DNA from: Sipunculus nudus
Lineage: Eukaryota > Annelida > Sipuncula > Golfingiida > Sipunculidae
Length of the DNA stretch: 64,000 bases
Assembly: GCA_026874595.1 (NCBI GenBank)
Contig: CM049317.1
Span: 14,562,882 to 14,626,881 of the forward strand
Direction of reading: 5' to 3'
Shown here: piece after piece, positions 48,590 through 59,235 of the stretch
Layout of the letters: each line of letters starts with the position of its first letter
Position numbering within the stretch: position 1 is the stretch's first letter
Position numbers and translations under genes: made by a program
Notes under the pieces: generated by a model
Database searches by the model: none
Seen by the model: the letters and a program-made list of their open reading frames with translations, nothing else
What the model was told of the DNA's origin: nothing

Positions 48590-49509
48590 GTTGTGAATAA
48601 TGTTGTTAGTCTTGTGATAACTTTTTTGTTCGTAATCATTAAAGTTTATCTATCTCTAACGTGCAGAGGGTGTATTAATATCACTATAATATGACTGCAG
48701 AGATTCACGTGGTATAGACCTATAAGTCAGGAACGGTTAATGTTTTTGTTTGTTCATGTACTATATGTATGGCCTTGTGTATAAGGCGTAATGTTCTGGT
48801 GAAGTAGGTGTCCTGTAAGGGATGTAACTTGGGGAAAGTACTGGCCAGTTAAGGGTAACACCCGGCCCTATGTTATAGTCCAGCTTTATGGCATTGCAGG
48901 TATACCACCGAAACAGTAAAGCCAGGTTCATATATAGGAACAAGCGGCTATCCTCTGTGATAATTATCGCAGGGAAGAACCCATGAAAGTGGTTAGTACA
49001 GTATTCAGAGTTGTCTTGTGTTAGATGAATATGTTGTGTTTAATGATACCATTATTCTTGTAATCTTTATTTGTGTTCATTAGTCATACCAACATTTGTT
49101 GTAAAGATTGGTTGTAACTATTGTAATCTTACCAAACTTTAATATGTAACAGTTCCGCACGGACATTTATGTTCAAAGGGTCCAAAAAGATCACTAACAC
49201 GCTACATGTACTTGTCCATAAGTCGAGGTGATTGTCATTCAATTTATTATGCTGTTTTCTGAATACAGACAATATTTCATGATATGTCAAAATGAAATCA
49301 CAAGTATTTTTAATTACTAAGGTTAAACAAAGCTTATTATATGTTCAGTCTGTCTAATAATACTTTTTATTTGATTTGATTTGTCATAATGATTCGACAG
49401 GAACGCTGAATTAAGTTTCTGTACTTTTGTTACTGGGTTTTTATTTTTGTTCATACACAAGTTGTCGTAATAAAATGAGTCAAACCAATGAAGGTGTTGT
49501 CATCTAACC

Positions 49510-49565
<56 letters not shown>

Positions 49566-50475
49566 GGTTCGAGGACAACACAACACCTATATTGGTTTCA
49601 CTTCTTTTATTGGGAAAAATGACCATAAACAAAAACTGTAATAAAAAGTGCAGAAACTTAATTAAACGTTGTTGTTGAACTAATATGACAAATCAATCCA
49701 AAGTGTATTAGATAGACGAAACATATAATCCCTTTTATTTAATCTTGGTAATTAAACATACATGTGATTTCTTTTGTTTGACAGTCTATACTATATTGTC
49801 AGACACACTATAAAATATGTATTGAGTTCAGAAAATAGCATAACATATTGAATGACAGTCATCTTACTCCTGTACAAATACATGCAGTGTTTAACTATCT
49901 GTTTGAACCCATTGGAATATTAGTGTTAGTACTGAACAGTCACATTGAAATTTGGTAATACAACTCTTTACAACTTCTTTATGGTCAATGAACACAAATA
50001 GTGATAAAGAGAAGGAATGATATAATAAGATCCTAGGTATTTATCTAATTCAAAACAACGCTATATAATACTACCACTTTCATCGGTTCTTCCTTGCAGT
50101 AATATATGTCACAGAGGATCGCCGCTAACACCAATGTGTCATTCAATCTGGCTTCTGTTTCGGTGGTATAAATGCAATGCCATAATGCTGGTCAGGTGCG
50201 TGTAACACTTAACTGGCCAGCGCTTTCCTCAAGTAATAAACTTTACTGGGCACCGACTATATCAGAAAAAAATTAGCCTTTTACACTACTTATAAAATAA
50301 ACAAAAGCATTAATCAAAGACCTACTTGGTGAATTCCTGTAGTCATATAGTGATATTAATACACCCTCTGCACGCTAGAGATATATTGACTCTAATCATT
50401 ACGAATATAGAAGTTATCACAAGACCAACAACATTATTCACAACCTGTTATTATACCGGTATGGTCAATATAAGC
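48590..50475. repeat. Long imperfect inverted repeat around a (TA)n centre
   Basis: The left arm (to about 49513) and right arm (from about 49563) are reverse complements at roughly 70-80% by eye. For example, 'ggccagttaaggg' near 48843 matches inverse 'acttaactggcc' near 50207, and 'attaagtttctgtactttt' near 49411 matches its inverse near 49645. The centre is (TA)n at 49516-49561. No ORF of note. It could be a foldback-type element or an old inverted duplication. Confidence 0.75.
49516..49561. repeat. (TA)n at the palindrome centre
   Basis: TA run of about 46 bases forming the spacer between the two arms of the long inverted repeat. Confidence 0.95.
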
Positions 50476-50479
50476 AACA

Positions 50480-51349
50480 CAGTTAGTGCGCTGTATAATC
50501 TGAAGTGTATCTTGTACCTATAAAGTCACTCTTATAATTCATTTAGATATGCTTACATCTTGATAAATTTACTGGATAATTAAATATTAGATATAAGTAT
50601 TAAATCTATAAGAGCGAAATCTCTCTGATACATATAAATACACAGTCATGATGAGCTTGTATACTGTATTCACTCTATACACAATGAAATCTATAACAAA
50701 CTATAATTTAATGTATTTCTCTCTGTGCTAGCGGTTGCCAGGCAGGAGGCAAAATTCTCAAGTCTGTGTTAATGCTCATAACTAAAATATTAGTTTGCTT
50801 GCTTGATTGTCAACTCTTCCTCCCACTTAGAATATAAAGTTAAACGGCGTAAATGCCTAATTATAAAACTAAGATTATAGTAAGTAGTCGCGGAGCGACT
50901 GCAACTGACGCTATTTGTAACTACAGAAAGGGCAAGACATTTATGAATATCTTATCACTATACTGCCTGAAGACAATCACACACTCTTAGTCTCCATATC
51001 TGCCTTAAATACCAATAACAAAGAGAACAATAAACGGGACAACCATCCAAAATGGACATTTTCCCTCGACTGATCGAGGGCGTTTCTTTCCCCTAGCTGG
51101 CTGCTCAGAACGAATTAGAAAAGTGTTGTTTTATCCATATTATTTCCAAGTTTATCAAATCAGATAATGAATGTATGACATTTTAAAGTTTTTAAGGTCG
51201 ATTTACAATATCCTTAAATATCAGATACATGTATATATATATACGGTAAGTTATAACTTTTGAATAGGTTTTTGGACATCGGAGTTCAGTGTTATGTTTA
51301 CTGCCGATAGTTGCACGTCACCATATACATATTCTGTGATATATATATA

Positions 51350-51357
<8 letters not shown>
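50480..51357. other. Noncoding, unassigned
   Basis: AT-rich sequence between the palindrome and the Penelope-like ends. Nothing was recognised. Confidence 0.45.
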
Positions 51358-51387
<30 letters not shown>

Positions 51388-51393
<6 letters not shown>

Positions 51394-51865
51394 CGTGTAG
51401 CCGTGTTAGTCCCTCAGTGTATAGACAACAGAATGAAGACGCCTTCGTGTTGACTAACTGTTTAATTGAACCACGAGCTTTCGAAGCTTATAGCACAACC
51501 AGATCGCCACCACATTAGTCGTCAATCATCATCAACATTGAGCGGATGAGCATAATGAACTTTAAACCTTTATTGTGTCAGAGGACATGAACTCAACATA
51601 ACCCGGACACTCATAACCTAGCATTATGGGTAAATAACAATGACACACTCGGAACCTGGGTCAACATGATACAAATTCAGAGTAGCCAATCACAGATCCA
51701 TTACACTATACCATGCATTATGGTCATTAGAAATTGTTTATCTAACATATATATACAGCCGATTTCTATACCTTTCCACTTGACACCTGATGAAGAAGCT
51801 ATAAGCTTCGAAAGCTCGTGGTTGAATTAAACAGTTAGTCAACACTAAGGCGTCTTCATTCTGTT

Positions 51866-51868
<3 letters not shown>
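51388..51868. mobile_element. Two opposed Penelope-like element 3' ends
   Basis: Arms at 51427-51494 and 51798-51865 are both 68 bp and reverse-complementary at 66 of 68 positions. The plus-strand copy reads 'cacctgatgaagaagctata', 'agcttcgaaagctcgtgg', then 'gaattaaacagttagtcaac'. The minus copy adds 'gactaacacggctacacgc'. This matches the layout of Penelope-like (Neptune type) retroelement ends known from vertebrates and invertebrates. The pair is bordered by (TA)n tracts on both sides (51358-51388, 51870-51932). No reverse transcriptase is present. Confidence 0.65.
51787..51821 (+). ncRNA. Hammerhead-ribozyme-like core in the Penelope-like end
   Basis: CTGATGA at 51787-51793, a perfect stem II (GAAGC-TATAA-GCTTC, 51795-51809) and GAAA at 51810-51813 follow the hammerhead core order. 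GCTCGTGG (51814-51821) could form stem III with CCACGAGC-TT at 51471-51480. Penelope-like elements are known to carry hammerhead motifs. A convincing stem I was not found, so self-cleavage is unproven. Confidence 0.45.

Positions 51869-51869
<1 letters not shown>

Positions 51870-51932
<63 letters not shown>
51870..51932. repeat. (TA)n microsatellite
   Basis: TA run of about 62 bases directly after the plus-strand Penelope-like end. Confidence 0.95.
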
Positions 51933-51938
<6 letters not shown>

Positions 51939-52335
51939 AAACTGCTGACTAAGGTCCCCCGCTTCTGTCACCATATGTATGCGGCGGCCCGCGGGTTCAC
52001 TAACGCCATACTACTGTCATAGTAATTTGATATCTTTTCTTTGTCAAGATAATCAAAAAGCTAAGTTGATTCTTTTCGGGACAAAGCTTTTCGTATGAAT
52101 AATTGAGATGTTTTATGGCATGAGAATTTTTTAAAAAATCTGGACCCTTTCTTTCTTCCATGCAAACCAGCCGCGAATATACATAATTATATACACACAA
52201 ATGTGAAGTCTTTGTTCCACTATATTTGTGCTTATATCTTAGTAAATATGAGCGATCTGTTTCTCTGAAAATGGTTAATATATGAAAGCATGGGCACTTG
52301 CAGCCCAGTAAGTATAATAATTGACTTTAATATAC

Positions 52336-52340
<5 letters not shown>

Positions 52341-52394
<54 letters not shown>

Positions 52395-52395
52395 C
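52341..52395. repeat. (TA)n microsatellite
   Basis: Interrupted TA run of about 55 bases at the left edge of the TIR element at 52393-53711. Confidence 0.9.
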
Positions 52396-53709
52396 AGTGA
52401 AACCTGTCTAAAGCGGACAGTCAAGGGACTCAATCATTTTGTCCTAAATAGTGAGGTGTCCTTATTAGGCAGGTTGACCTTGGTTGATAACTGAGTGATT
52501 ATAAATAAAGACAACGAACAGCTGCAAGAACGTATTTATTGTATTATATCAGATTTCATGTATATGTACAACATATTCATGCACACATCATGCATTCAAT
52601 ATTCATATACAAACTGTGATTATTTTTACTTATCTCAAGTAGTGAACAATATAAGGAGAAAAGTCGATGAAGACATCAGTAAAAACAATGTTCATATACT
52701 CGCTTACACTCTTTATCGCTGAATCACATAGTCGAATAAGCTTTACATTCTCAGATAGCATAAGCTCCCGCCTTAGAGTACGTGCGGTGCCACCTGGTGG
52801 CATTGCCTAGTTAATATATGGCCTCTCCTAGTTCAGCTGTCGATATGCAATAATTTCAAAGATAATGACGACGTTAATAATGCGAAGATTTTAATGGCTA
52901 CGAACCTGGGAACATTCGTTTTTATTGGTGAATGTAGCTTTAGCCTAAAATAAACTTTCTTTAATGGTGGTTGTTTGGTTTGATTTGCTTTAATGTTGAA
53001 GGCACCCGAGATAAAAAAAAAAACGAACCCCGAGGAGCTTGTGCACGGCGGCACGGTTCAAACAGCTTAGGAGCGAGCAGATGTTTGACACTGAGCAGAT
53101 CAGTTTGAGATATAATGAACAAACCGATAAATTAAAATCATACAGCCTGCTATAACAAAGTGGTTAATTTTACAGTTAGATGTTGCGTGGTGAGATCAAG
53201 GACGCATGGGAAATCGGTAACCGTTTAATCAATCTATTGACCCCGCAGTCGAGCGAAAAATATGCAGCTTCGCAACGTCTGAATGATCAACCGTGGAATA
53301 AAGTGACACGATGTTTAACGCTTAATATTTGCTGTGTTTAACTTATGAGCACATCACACCGTGACATGAGCACGGACACGCATTAAGGTAACAACTGGGG
53401 ATTGCATAATCCTTTGTGTTCCAGTCCCGGGTACAGCAACAGTACCGGTGGTCTTTGAATTTGCCCAGGGCGAGTGATCAGTGCCCGCCGGAGGTGGCGT
53501 ATCGTGTCCGCATTTGTCAGGTTCATTTACTTTTAGAATGTTGGTTAGAGTTGAAATCTGCTGTCCGTTGTCCGCAGTAGTGAGGTGTCCGCCTTACAGA
53601 GGCTCCGCTTATACATAACAAATTGGGAATTTTGAAGGGACTTAACTATCTTGTCCGTTATAGCCAGTTGTCCGCCTTAGTGAGGTGTCCGTTAGACAAG
53701 TTTTCATTG

Positions 53710-53711
<2 letters not shown>
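52393..53711. mobile_element. TIR element inserted in (TA)n
   Basis: The left end is TACAGTGAAACCTGTCTAAA and the right end on the minus strand is TACAATGAAAACTTGTCTAA. Subterminal 'agtgaggtgtcc' and 'gcggacaa' motifs occur at both ends. (TA)n abuts both sides, consistent with insertion at TA. No transposase was recognised. Ends are similar to the element at 16728-19053. Confidence 0.6.

Positions 53712-53714
<3 letters not shown>

Positions 53715-53764
<50 letters not shown>
53715..53764. repeat. (TA)n microsatellite
   Basis: Run of about 50 bases at the right edge of the TIR element. Confidence 0.95.
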
Positions 53765-53769
<5 letters not shown>

Positions 53770-55561
53770 TTATAAACATTTGCTACCTTATCCTGAGTGC
53801 TAAACCAGTAAATGTATTCCTTGCCAGTAAATTGTGTGCATGCAGAAAGAAATATGCAAAAGTCATGTAATTGCACTTGTGATTGATAAAAATTAAAACA
53901 ACCAGATCTGTAGTATGCTCGAGTCGATTGTTCTTATCTGTTTATAAACTGTTGCCTCTGTAGTTTTTATTGCATATAATTCATTTTCGTTTGCATAATT
54001 GATTGGCACATACACTTGTAACAACTGTACTTAAAAAGCCGTATTTCCATATGAGCGTATATGCGTGAACTGGCAGAAGTATCCATAGTGATTCAGTGGA
54101 TCTAATAGGTTTTCCTAAAAATAAAGGATCCCGAGGTGAGGTCCTTTGCCATGAATCGCCGAGTTCACGCATATACGCACGCATGCATGGTTCACTGGAA
54201 GACATGGAAACACAACGGATACAAAATCATACGAGTGATTGTTTTTTTATGCATATAAACATACACACACACTCTACAAAATTTACTTATGGCTATAACT
54301 ATCAAGCTACTGGGTGGTGAGTATACCCATTGCTACACTGAAAATAAGCAAGCTAAATCTGAACACTCTGGTAAGTCTAATAATGGTGAGCCCATCAATT
54401 TGAACCTGAACTGGTAGCGAAATGTTATCCTTGCTCACTACTCCAGTGTGCACAGTTCACCACATACTGATGGCCCCACCATGCACAACAAAAACTATCT
54501 TATAAAATGGAAGTGGTGTAATGTTGTGATCACTGAAGCGTGAGTTGCAGTGTGATATATGGCCATTTAAAAGTAATGCAAAGAAAATGAGGCTGAAAAA
54601 GTCTGGATACTCAGGCAATCCCCCCCCCCCGAAATCATTGAAATTATTATATATTATCACATTATTATATAGTTACATCAGATCCATAAAAAATATAAGA
54701 CTATTGAACCGAATTAACTATACCAAAACCGTTTGTGTCCCTAATGTGTCTGTCAACGTAACTAAAGAGTTTAAAATTATTTTTAGTAGTCAAGGAGTAG
54801 CTGCTCCTAAGAAAAGTACTAATTTTAGATACAAACTTCATATGACCAGGTTGATAATATAATATCAATATAATAGTTGATAATGATTTTGCTACATAGG
54901 TAAAAGCACATCATAACAAAAAAAAAACATTTGATTGAAATCTTATTAAAAATTTTGATGCAAGTGTCACATGATAATAAAAATTGTTTTGCAAAACATA
55001 AAATCAGATAATACAATATGACACTTTATTTAACTCTATTTTGTTTTATTTTAATTTCTTGAAAAAAAAAATCAGAATATTTTCTCAGAAAATGAAAATA
55101 ACATTTTTGATTTAGAAGGATAAACATGCTTGAGAAACCTGTTTTTTCCCCTAATAAAGTTTTTCCTAATAATCATGGCCGCTTAAATCCATTACTGTTT
55201 GCAGGGATCATCAAATGAACCAAAAGATCTGCAGGTGAAAGTGAACCGACATCCGGGATCAGACTTCCGGGTTTTGGTCGATCTCATCCCTGTAAAGACA
55301 GACTACCGATCATTAACAAGTGGCTTACTGGTCCTGATGCTCTGCATAAGAAGTGATGATTTTAAATTTAAAAAAAACATTCGATTTTCATACACATCAT
55401 TCATAGAAGGCATGGGCCCTAAGTACGCTGGTAAAAAGAATACGAATAAAAGTATATAGTTCGTGGAGTTGGTGCCCCGGCCTTGTCTTTATTAATTGTA
55501 AAGATAGTTGAAACACTAAATGCTCAATTTGGCCACAACTGGAATACAAGAAGAAAATAAG
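53770..55561. other. Noncoding, unassigned; one ORF at 55204-55459
   Basis: Mostly AT-rich with a poly-C run at 54620-54629. After TTTGCAG at 55198-55204 an open frame reads GSSNEPKDLQVKVNRHPGSD then FRVLVDLIPVKTDYRSL. It looks protein-like and follows an acceptor-like site, but I recognise no family and see no partner exon. Confidence 0.3.
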
Positions 55562-56304
55562 GCCTACAGGCCTAATGCGAACCTGTGCAAAATTTGGGAA
55601 TATGAATAGAGGTTTATTTTTACAATTTAATATTGATCCCTGTTATGTCCTGCATATCTACCTTAGTCATAGCCCATAAGAATGAACTCCTCAATTGCTT
55701 ATTTACAGTGACTTGCGCAATGTTGAGTCCATAGATTGCACCTGCTGTTAATTGTGATTATAACACTCCATACACAACTGTGAGATTTAACATATATCCA
55801 ATGATTAATGTTCAGTAAAACTATGTGTATTGTATATTTGACCACTAGAAAACATTACTGTTCTGTTCTCAGCCCTATTATGCACCAAGGAAGTTAAAAT
55901 ATGAACATAATAGTGCACAGGCCTAAAGCCTTATACAAGACTGCCACCAAATGCAAGATGTCTACCGGGGCTGTTAATGCTTCAATTCTCTCTGGACAAA
56001 TAATATCAGTTATTGATGTTACAGGTGCTTCATGCTTTCCAGAATTTTTTTTTTATTACAGGAATTCGACATACAACATTGTGAACATTGGTTTATTAAA
56101 ACCATAGGAAATATTTTTATTAAATTTCCTTTCTAAGAGTAACAGATCGTATCGTGCTATAACCCCAGTTAGCCCTTTGGTGGGCCGGCGACGCAACAAA
56201 AACCTGAAACCTGTTGCGTCGCCGTCGGCGGCTACCTTAGTCATTATGATTTCAGCAAAATGGACTTTTCAGACCTGTAAGATTCGGACTAGGACATTTT
56301 AAAA
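55562..56304 (-). repeat. Inverted copy of 42262-42420, split by an insertion
   Basis: On the minus strand this matches the 3' flank of H2 from CTAG to 'cacaggttcgcattaggcctgtaggcc'. It is interrupted once, at 'atgactaaggtag', by the 561-bp insertion. Confidence 0.8.
55671..56231. mobile_element. 561-bp insertion with perfect 13-bp flanking repeats
   Basis: CTACCTTAGTCAT occurs at 55658-55670 and again at 56232-56244, and only once in the uninterrupted copy (42331-42343, reverse strand). The segment between them is therefore an insertion with a 13-bp target duplication. At its right end is a 12-bp perfect hairpin (GGCGACGCAACA / TGTTGCGTCGCC, about 56188-56224). It has no clear TIR, poly-A tail or ORF of note, so the class is unknown. 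Confidence 0.7.
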
Positions 56305-57395
56305 CTAGAATACGGGTAGCCGACAAGCGACTTACGTGTATCCGCCGAAATCAGAGTGGGTCGGGTGAAGTGAGGCATGGATTGAGTCGCAATTAAGTGG
56401 AAATAGAGTGAGGTGTGTTGCATATTAGCATGGATGTCTGCAGCCAAAATGTGTATGTAGGTTGCGCCACCTATCACAAAATTAAGAAAGCTGTCCAAGT
56501 TGTATACATATGCAAACTTTTAGGCAGATAGGTCAAACCACTACTTGTATATGAGTGATTTTATCCCACAGCAGACAAACAGAAGGATGCTGTGCAAAGA
56601 TGGTGACAGGTGGAACCACCAATCTTGTATATGATAAAGAAGTATGTGAAATCTATACACATGCAAAATAACAGGGGGATATATCAAACAAGTCCTGAGA
56701 TATAAGCCTGAAGACGCAGCATAAACATAAATGTAGGTGATGCCAACTGCCACAAAATCCAGAAAGCTATCCAAGAAGTATAGACCTGCAAAACTTTAGG
56801 CATATATGTCAAACCACTGCCGAGATATGAGTGATTTTATCCCACGGCAGACAAACAGACGGACGCTGTGCAAATATGGTTGCAGGAGGCGCCACCAGTT
56901 TTGTGTATGGGGAAAAGCTATGTGAGATCTATACACATGCAAAATTTTGGCCCAATCGCCAGACAGTTCCCAAAATATGAGCTTGGATGTCTGCAGCGTT
57001 AACGTGGATGTAGGTGGCACCACCTGTCCTAAAATCAAGAAAGCTATCCAGGATGTAGACACATGGAAAATTTCAGGTGGATAAGTCCAACCAATGCAGA
57101 GATACGAGTGATTTTATCCAAAGGCAGATGAATAGATGGACGCTGTGCAAAAATGGTTGCAGGTGGCGGCACCATTTTTAGTGTGTTATTAAGCTATCCA
57201 ACGGCTACATTTGTTCAAAATTATTAGCCTGATTGGTCAAATGGTTCCCGAGATATGTGGGTTTATGTATGGAAACAGACGCACAATGGAAGCTGAGAGT
57301 AAAGGTCAGAGGTCAACCAAAAATGAGGGCGCAGCAGTTTACATGTGACCCGATCATAATCCTGAATTTCAAATAAGCTCACAGATGCGCTAAAA
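56305..57395 (-). mobile_element. Helentron/HINE-like element, copy H4 with a different head
   Basis: The minus-strand copy has a 3' end 'gtcgcttgtcggctacccgt' and CTAG (56305-56308), and about 3.5 core units with the GGTGGCGCCACC palindromes. Its 5' head (57372-57395) reads 'tagcgcatctgtgagcttatt', resembling family N ('agcgaacctgtgagcttatg') rather than the H hairpin. Confidence 0.65.
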
Positions 57396-57460
57396 ATGCA
57401 AACCAAGTTTTTTCAGACAGTTAAAAGATAAAGTTCCAATAGTTCTAATCTTGGCATTCT

Positions 57461-57527
57461 GCGTCTAGACGATGTGTCTACACGTCTAGACGCTGTGTCT
57501 AAACGTCTAGACACATTGTCTAGACAC
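57461..57527. repeat. Cluster of 'gtctagac' palindromes
   Basis: Four copies of an 8-bp palindrome GTCTAGAC, set in ~20-bp imperfect units (cgtctagacgctgtgtctaa), lie between two mobile elements. Confidence 0.75.
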
Positions 57528-57799
57528 CAGACAGAGCCAGGTCAGTTGCCATGGTGATGTCTGGACCCCACCTGCTTATACTGAGTGACCTCTTGACTTG
57601 GCTGCTGAAACTCAAATCTGTCAAATCAGAGAGCCTTTTTCAATTGGCTACACTACTTTTTAAAAGCTGCATTTATCCAATCTATTCTTATAAAACTGGC
57701 AGAACCCTACCACAGAATAATTCTGGTTTAAGTTTAAGTCTAAGTTTAAACCAATCAGCTTAACACTTTCATCATAAAACAATGTATAAGCTAGAAGAG

Positions 57800-58318
57800 T
57801 CTAAAATTGCATTTTCGCTTGTTAAAAAAAAACAGATCAATGTAGGTGGCACCACCAATAACTCAATTATCAAAAGAAATATGACAAACATTGGCATAAG
57901 ATTTGGTGATGATAGCTCTAGCCGTTTCTGAGACTGAAATTTAAGTGTGTTTTTTGGACAGATGACTAAGTTCAATCCCCTGTAACTCGGCCAAAAATCT
58001 CCGAACTGGAACCATTCGAACAAACTTGAGAGAGATTGTTCCATGGATCATTTCTGTGAAATATGGGACAATTTGGCTGGACAGTTTCAGAGAGGAAGAA
58101 AAGCTATTTTAGCTTTTTCCCTATAAAATCTAAGAAAACGCTGTTAGAAAAAAATAAACAATATCCTATAGAGTTTTCAGATGACTGATTATTTGCAAAA
58201 AAATTGGTGATGCTAGCCCCTGCCGTTTTGGATTTAGCTATGGTTAACGTACAGACGACGCACGACGCAACAACGGACGACGCCGCACCATCACATAAGC
58301 TCACAGGTTCGCTTAAAA
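57800..58318 (-). mobile_element. Family N element, inverted copy
   Basis: On the minus strand it begins 'aagcgaacctgtgagcttat', 'gtgatggtgcggcgtcgt' and continues with the same body as 36461 onward ('gtccagccaaattgtcc', 'ggttccagttcggagattt'). It is truncated at about 57800. Confidence 0.65.
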
Positions 58319-58436
58319 TGTAGGTGTAACATGTAGTACAACGGGTAAAGTCATTGAAACGACTAGAAGACGTTTAAAGGGAGAGAGAACCAGCCAGACA
58401 AAGCATATTATTTAAACATATATATACATACATATG

Positions 58437-58448
<12 letters not shown>

Positions 58449-58500
<52 letters not shown>
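58449..58500. repeat. (TA)n microsatellite
   Basis: Run of about 52 bases immediately downstream (minus strand) of the transmembrane exon. Confidence 0.95.
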
Positions 58501-58503
<3 letters not shown>

Positions 58504-58561
58504 GGTAACCCGTTCAGACAAGATTGTCTTACATTTCTGTGTCCTCATTTCTTCGTCCTTC

Positions 58562-58645
58562 TTATCCTCTGATCACGCACACCACAATAATGACGAATGT
58601 GACGAGGAGGAAGAAAGCCAGGATAAGCCCGAAAGGAATAATCAC
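58562..58645 (-). CDS. Probable transmembrane/cytoplasmic-tail terminal exon of the CTLD gene
   Basis: On the minus strand, 27 codons followed by TAA read VIIPFGLILAFFLLVTFVII, then VVCVIRG and stop. This is a clean single-pass transmembrane helix with a three- to five-residue cytoplasmic end. A candidate acceptor AG sits at 58646-58647, and in-frame upstream codons (CVTFPSWPIE) run to a stop about 45 bases away. It lies downstream of, and on the same strand as, the CTLD exons. The CTLD exon at 59071 ends in phase 1 whereas this reading needs phase 0, so an unseen exon or another acceptor is required. Confidence 0.5.
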   Translation of the reverse strand: MIIPFGLILAFFLLVTFVIIVVCVIRG

Positions 58646-58850
58646 CTCAATAGGCCACGATGGGAAGGTCACACAATGTATTGACATACAATATTATCAG
58701 ATAAATGTATCCATTTATGCGTTAGCAACTTGACTTTGCTTGCATGTTCCAAACAGCCCTTTTCTCCAATATGGTCTTTGATATTTTTTTAACAGTGGCT
58801 TCATTTATATAACTTATTATATACATATACTGCCATCTGTAGAACAAATC

Positions 58851-58856
<6 letters not shown>

Positions 58857-58904
<48 letters not shown>
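58857..58904. repeat. (TA)n microsatellite
   Basis: Run of about 48 bases in the gap between the CTLD exon and the transmembrane exon. Confidence 0.95.
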
Positions 58905-58908
<4 letters not shown>

Positions 58909-58956
58909 TTGCCTTTTAGTTAATACAATAGTGTTGTTACAGGGGCCATTGTTATG

Positions 58957-58962
<6 letters not shown>

Positions 58963-59004
<42 letters not shown>
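58963..59004. repeat. (TA)n microsatellite
   Basis: Run of about 42 bases just downstream (minus strand) of the CTLD 2 exon. Confidence 0.95.
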
Positions 59005-59006
<2 letters not shown>

Positions 59007-59070
59007 GTGTGTAAGTGTCTGTTTAAAGATACAGTCACATTAATAGCTAGACATAAAAAACAATACTGAC

Positions 59071-59235
59071 CTTGGACAACAAAGTAGGAATTTATTTCCG
59101 AGCAGTTAGCCGTCATCAGTTGGAGACTTTGATTAGCAAGTTTCAAAACCAAGCAACGGAAATCGAAATGATGAAAATCTGGTTCTTGCGGTCCCCATAC
59201 AAAGGAATTGTTCACATTTTTGCCGTTCAAATACA
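59071..59235 (-). CDS. C-type lectin-like domain 2, second half (exon)
   Basis: The minus-strand exon starts after GCTTTTACAG and ends before GTCAGT. G|TG TAT continues the WVGTRKIDI strand as VYLNGKNV, then WGPQEPDF, RCLVLKL and MTANCSEINSYFVVQ. This is the long-loop plus C-terminal half of a CTLD. The usual EPN/QPD sugar-specificity site reads EPD, and the WND calcium motif is absent (LMTANC), so classical Ca-dependent sugar binding is doubtful (inference). Confidence 0.85.

Noticed and set aside
55199-55459. 86-residue frame after an acceptor-like TTTGCAG
   Set aside because: It reads fairly protein-like but has no identified family, donor or partner exon, so it is only mentioned in the region entry.
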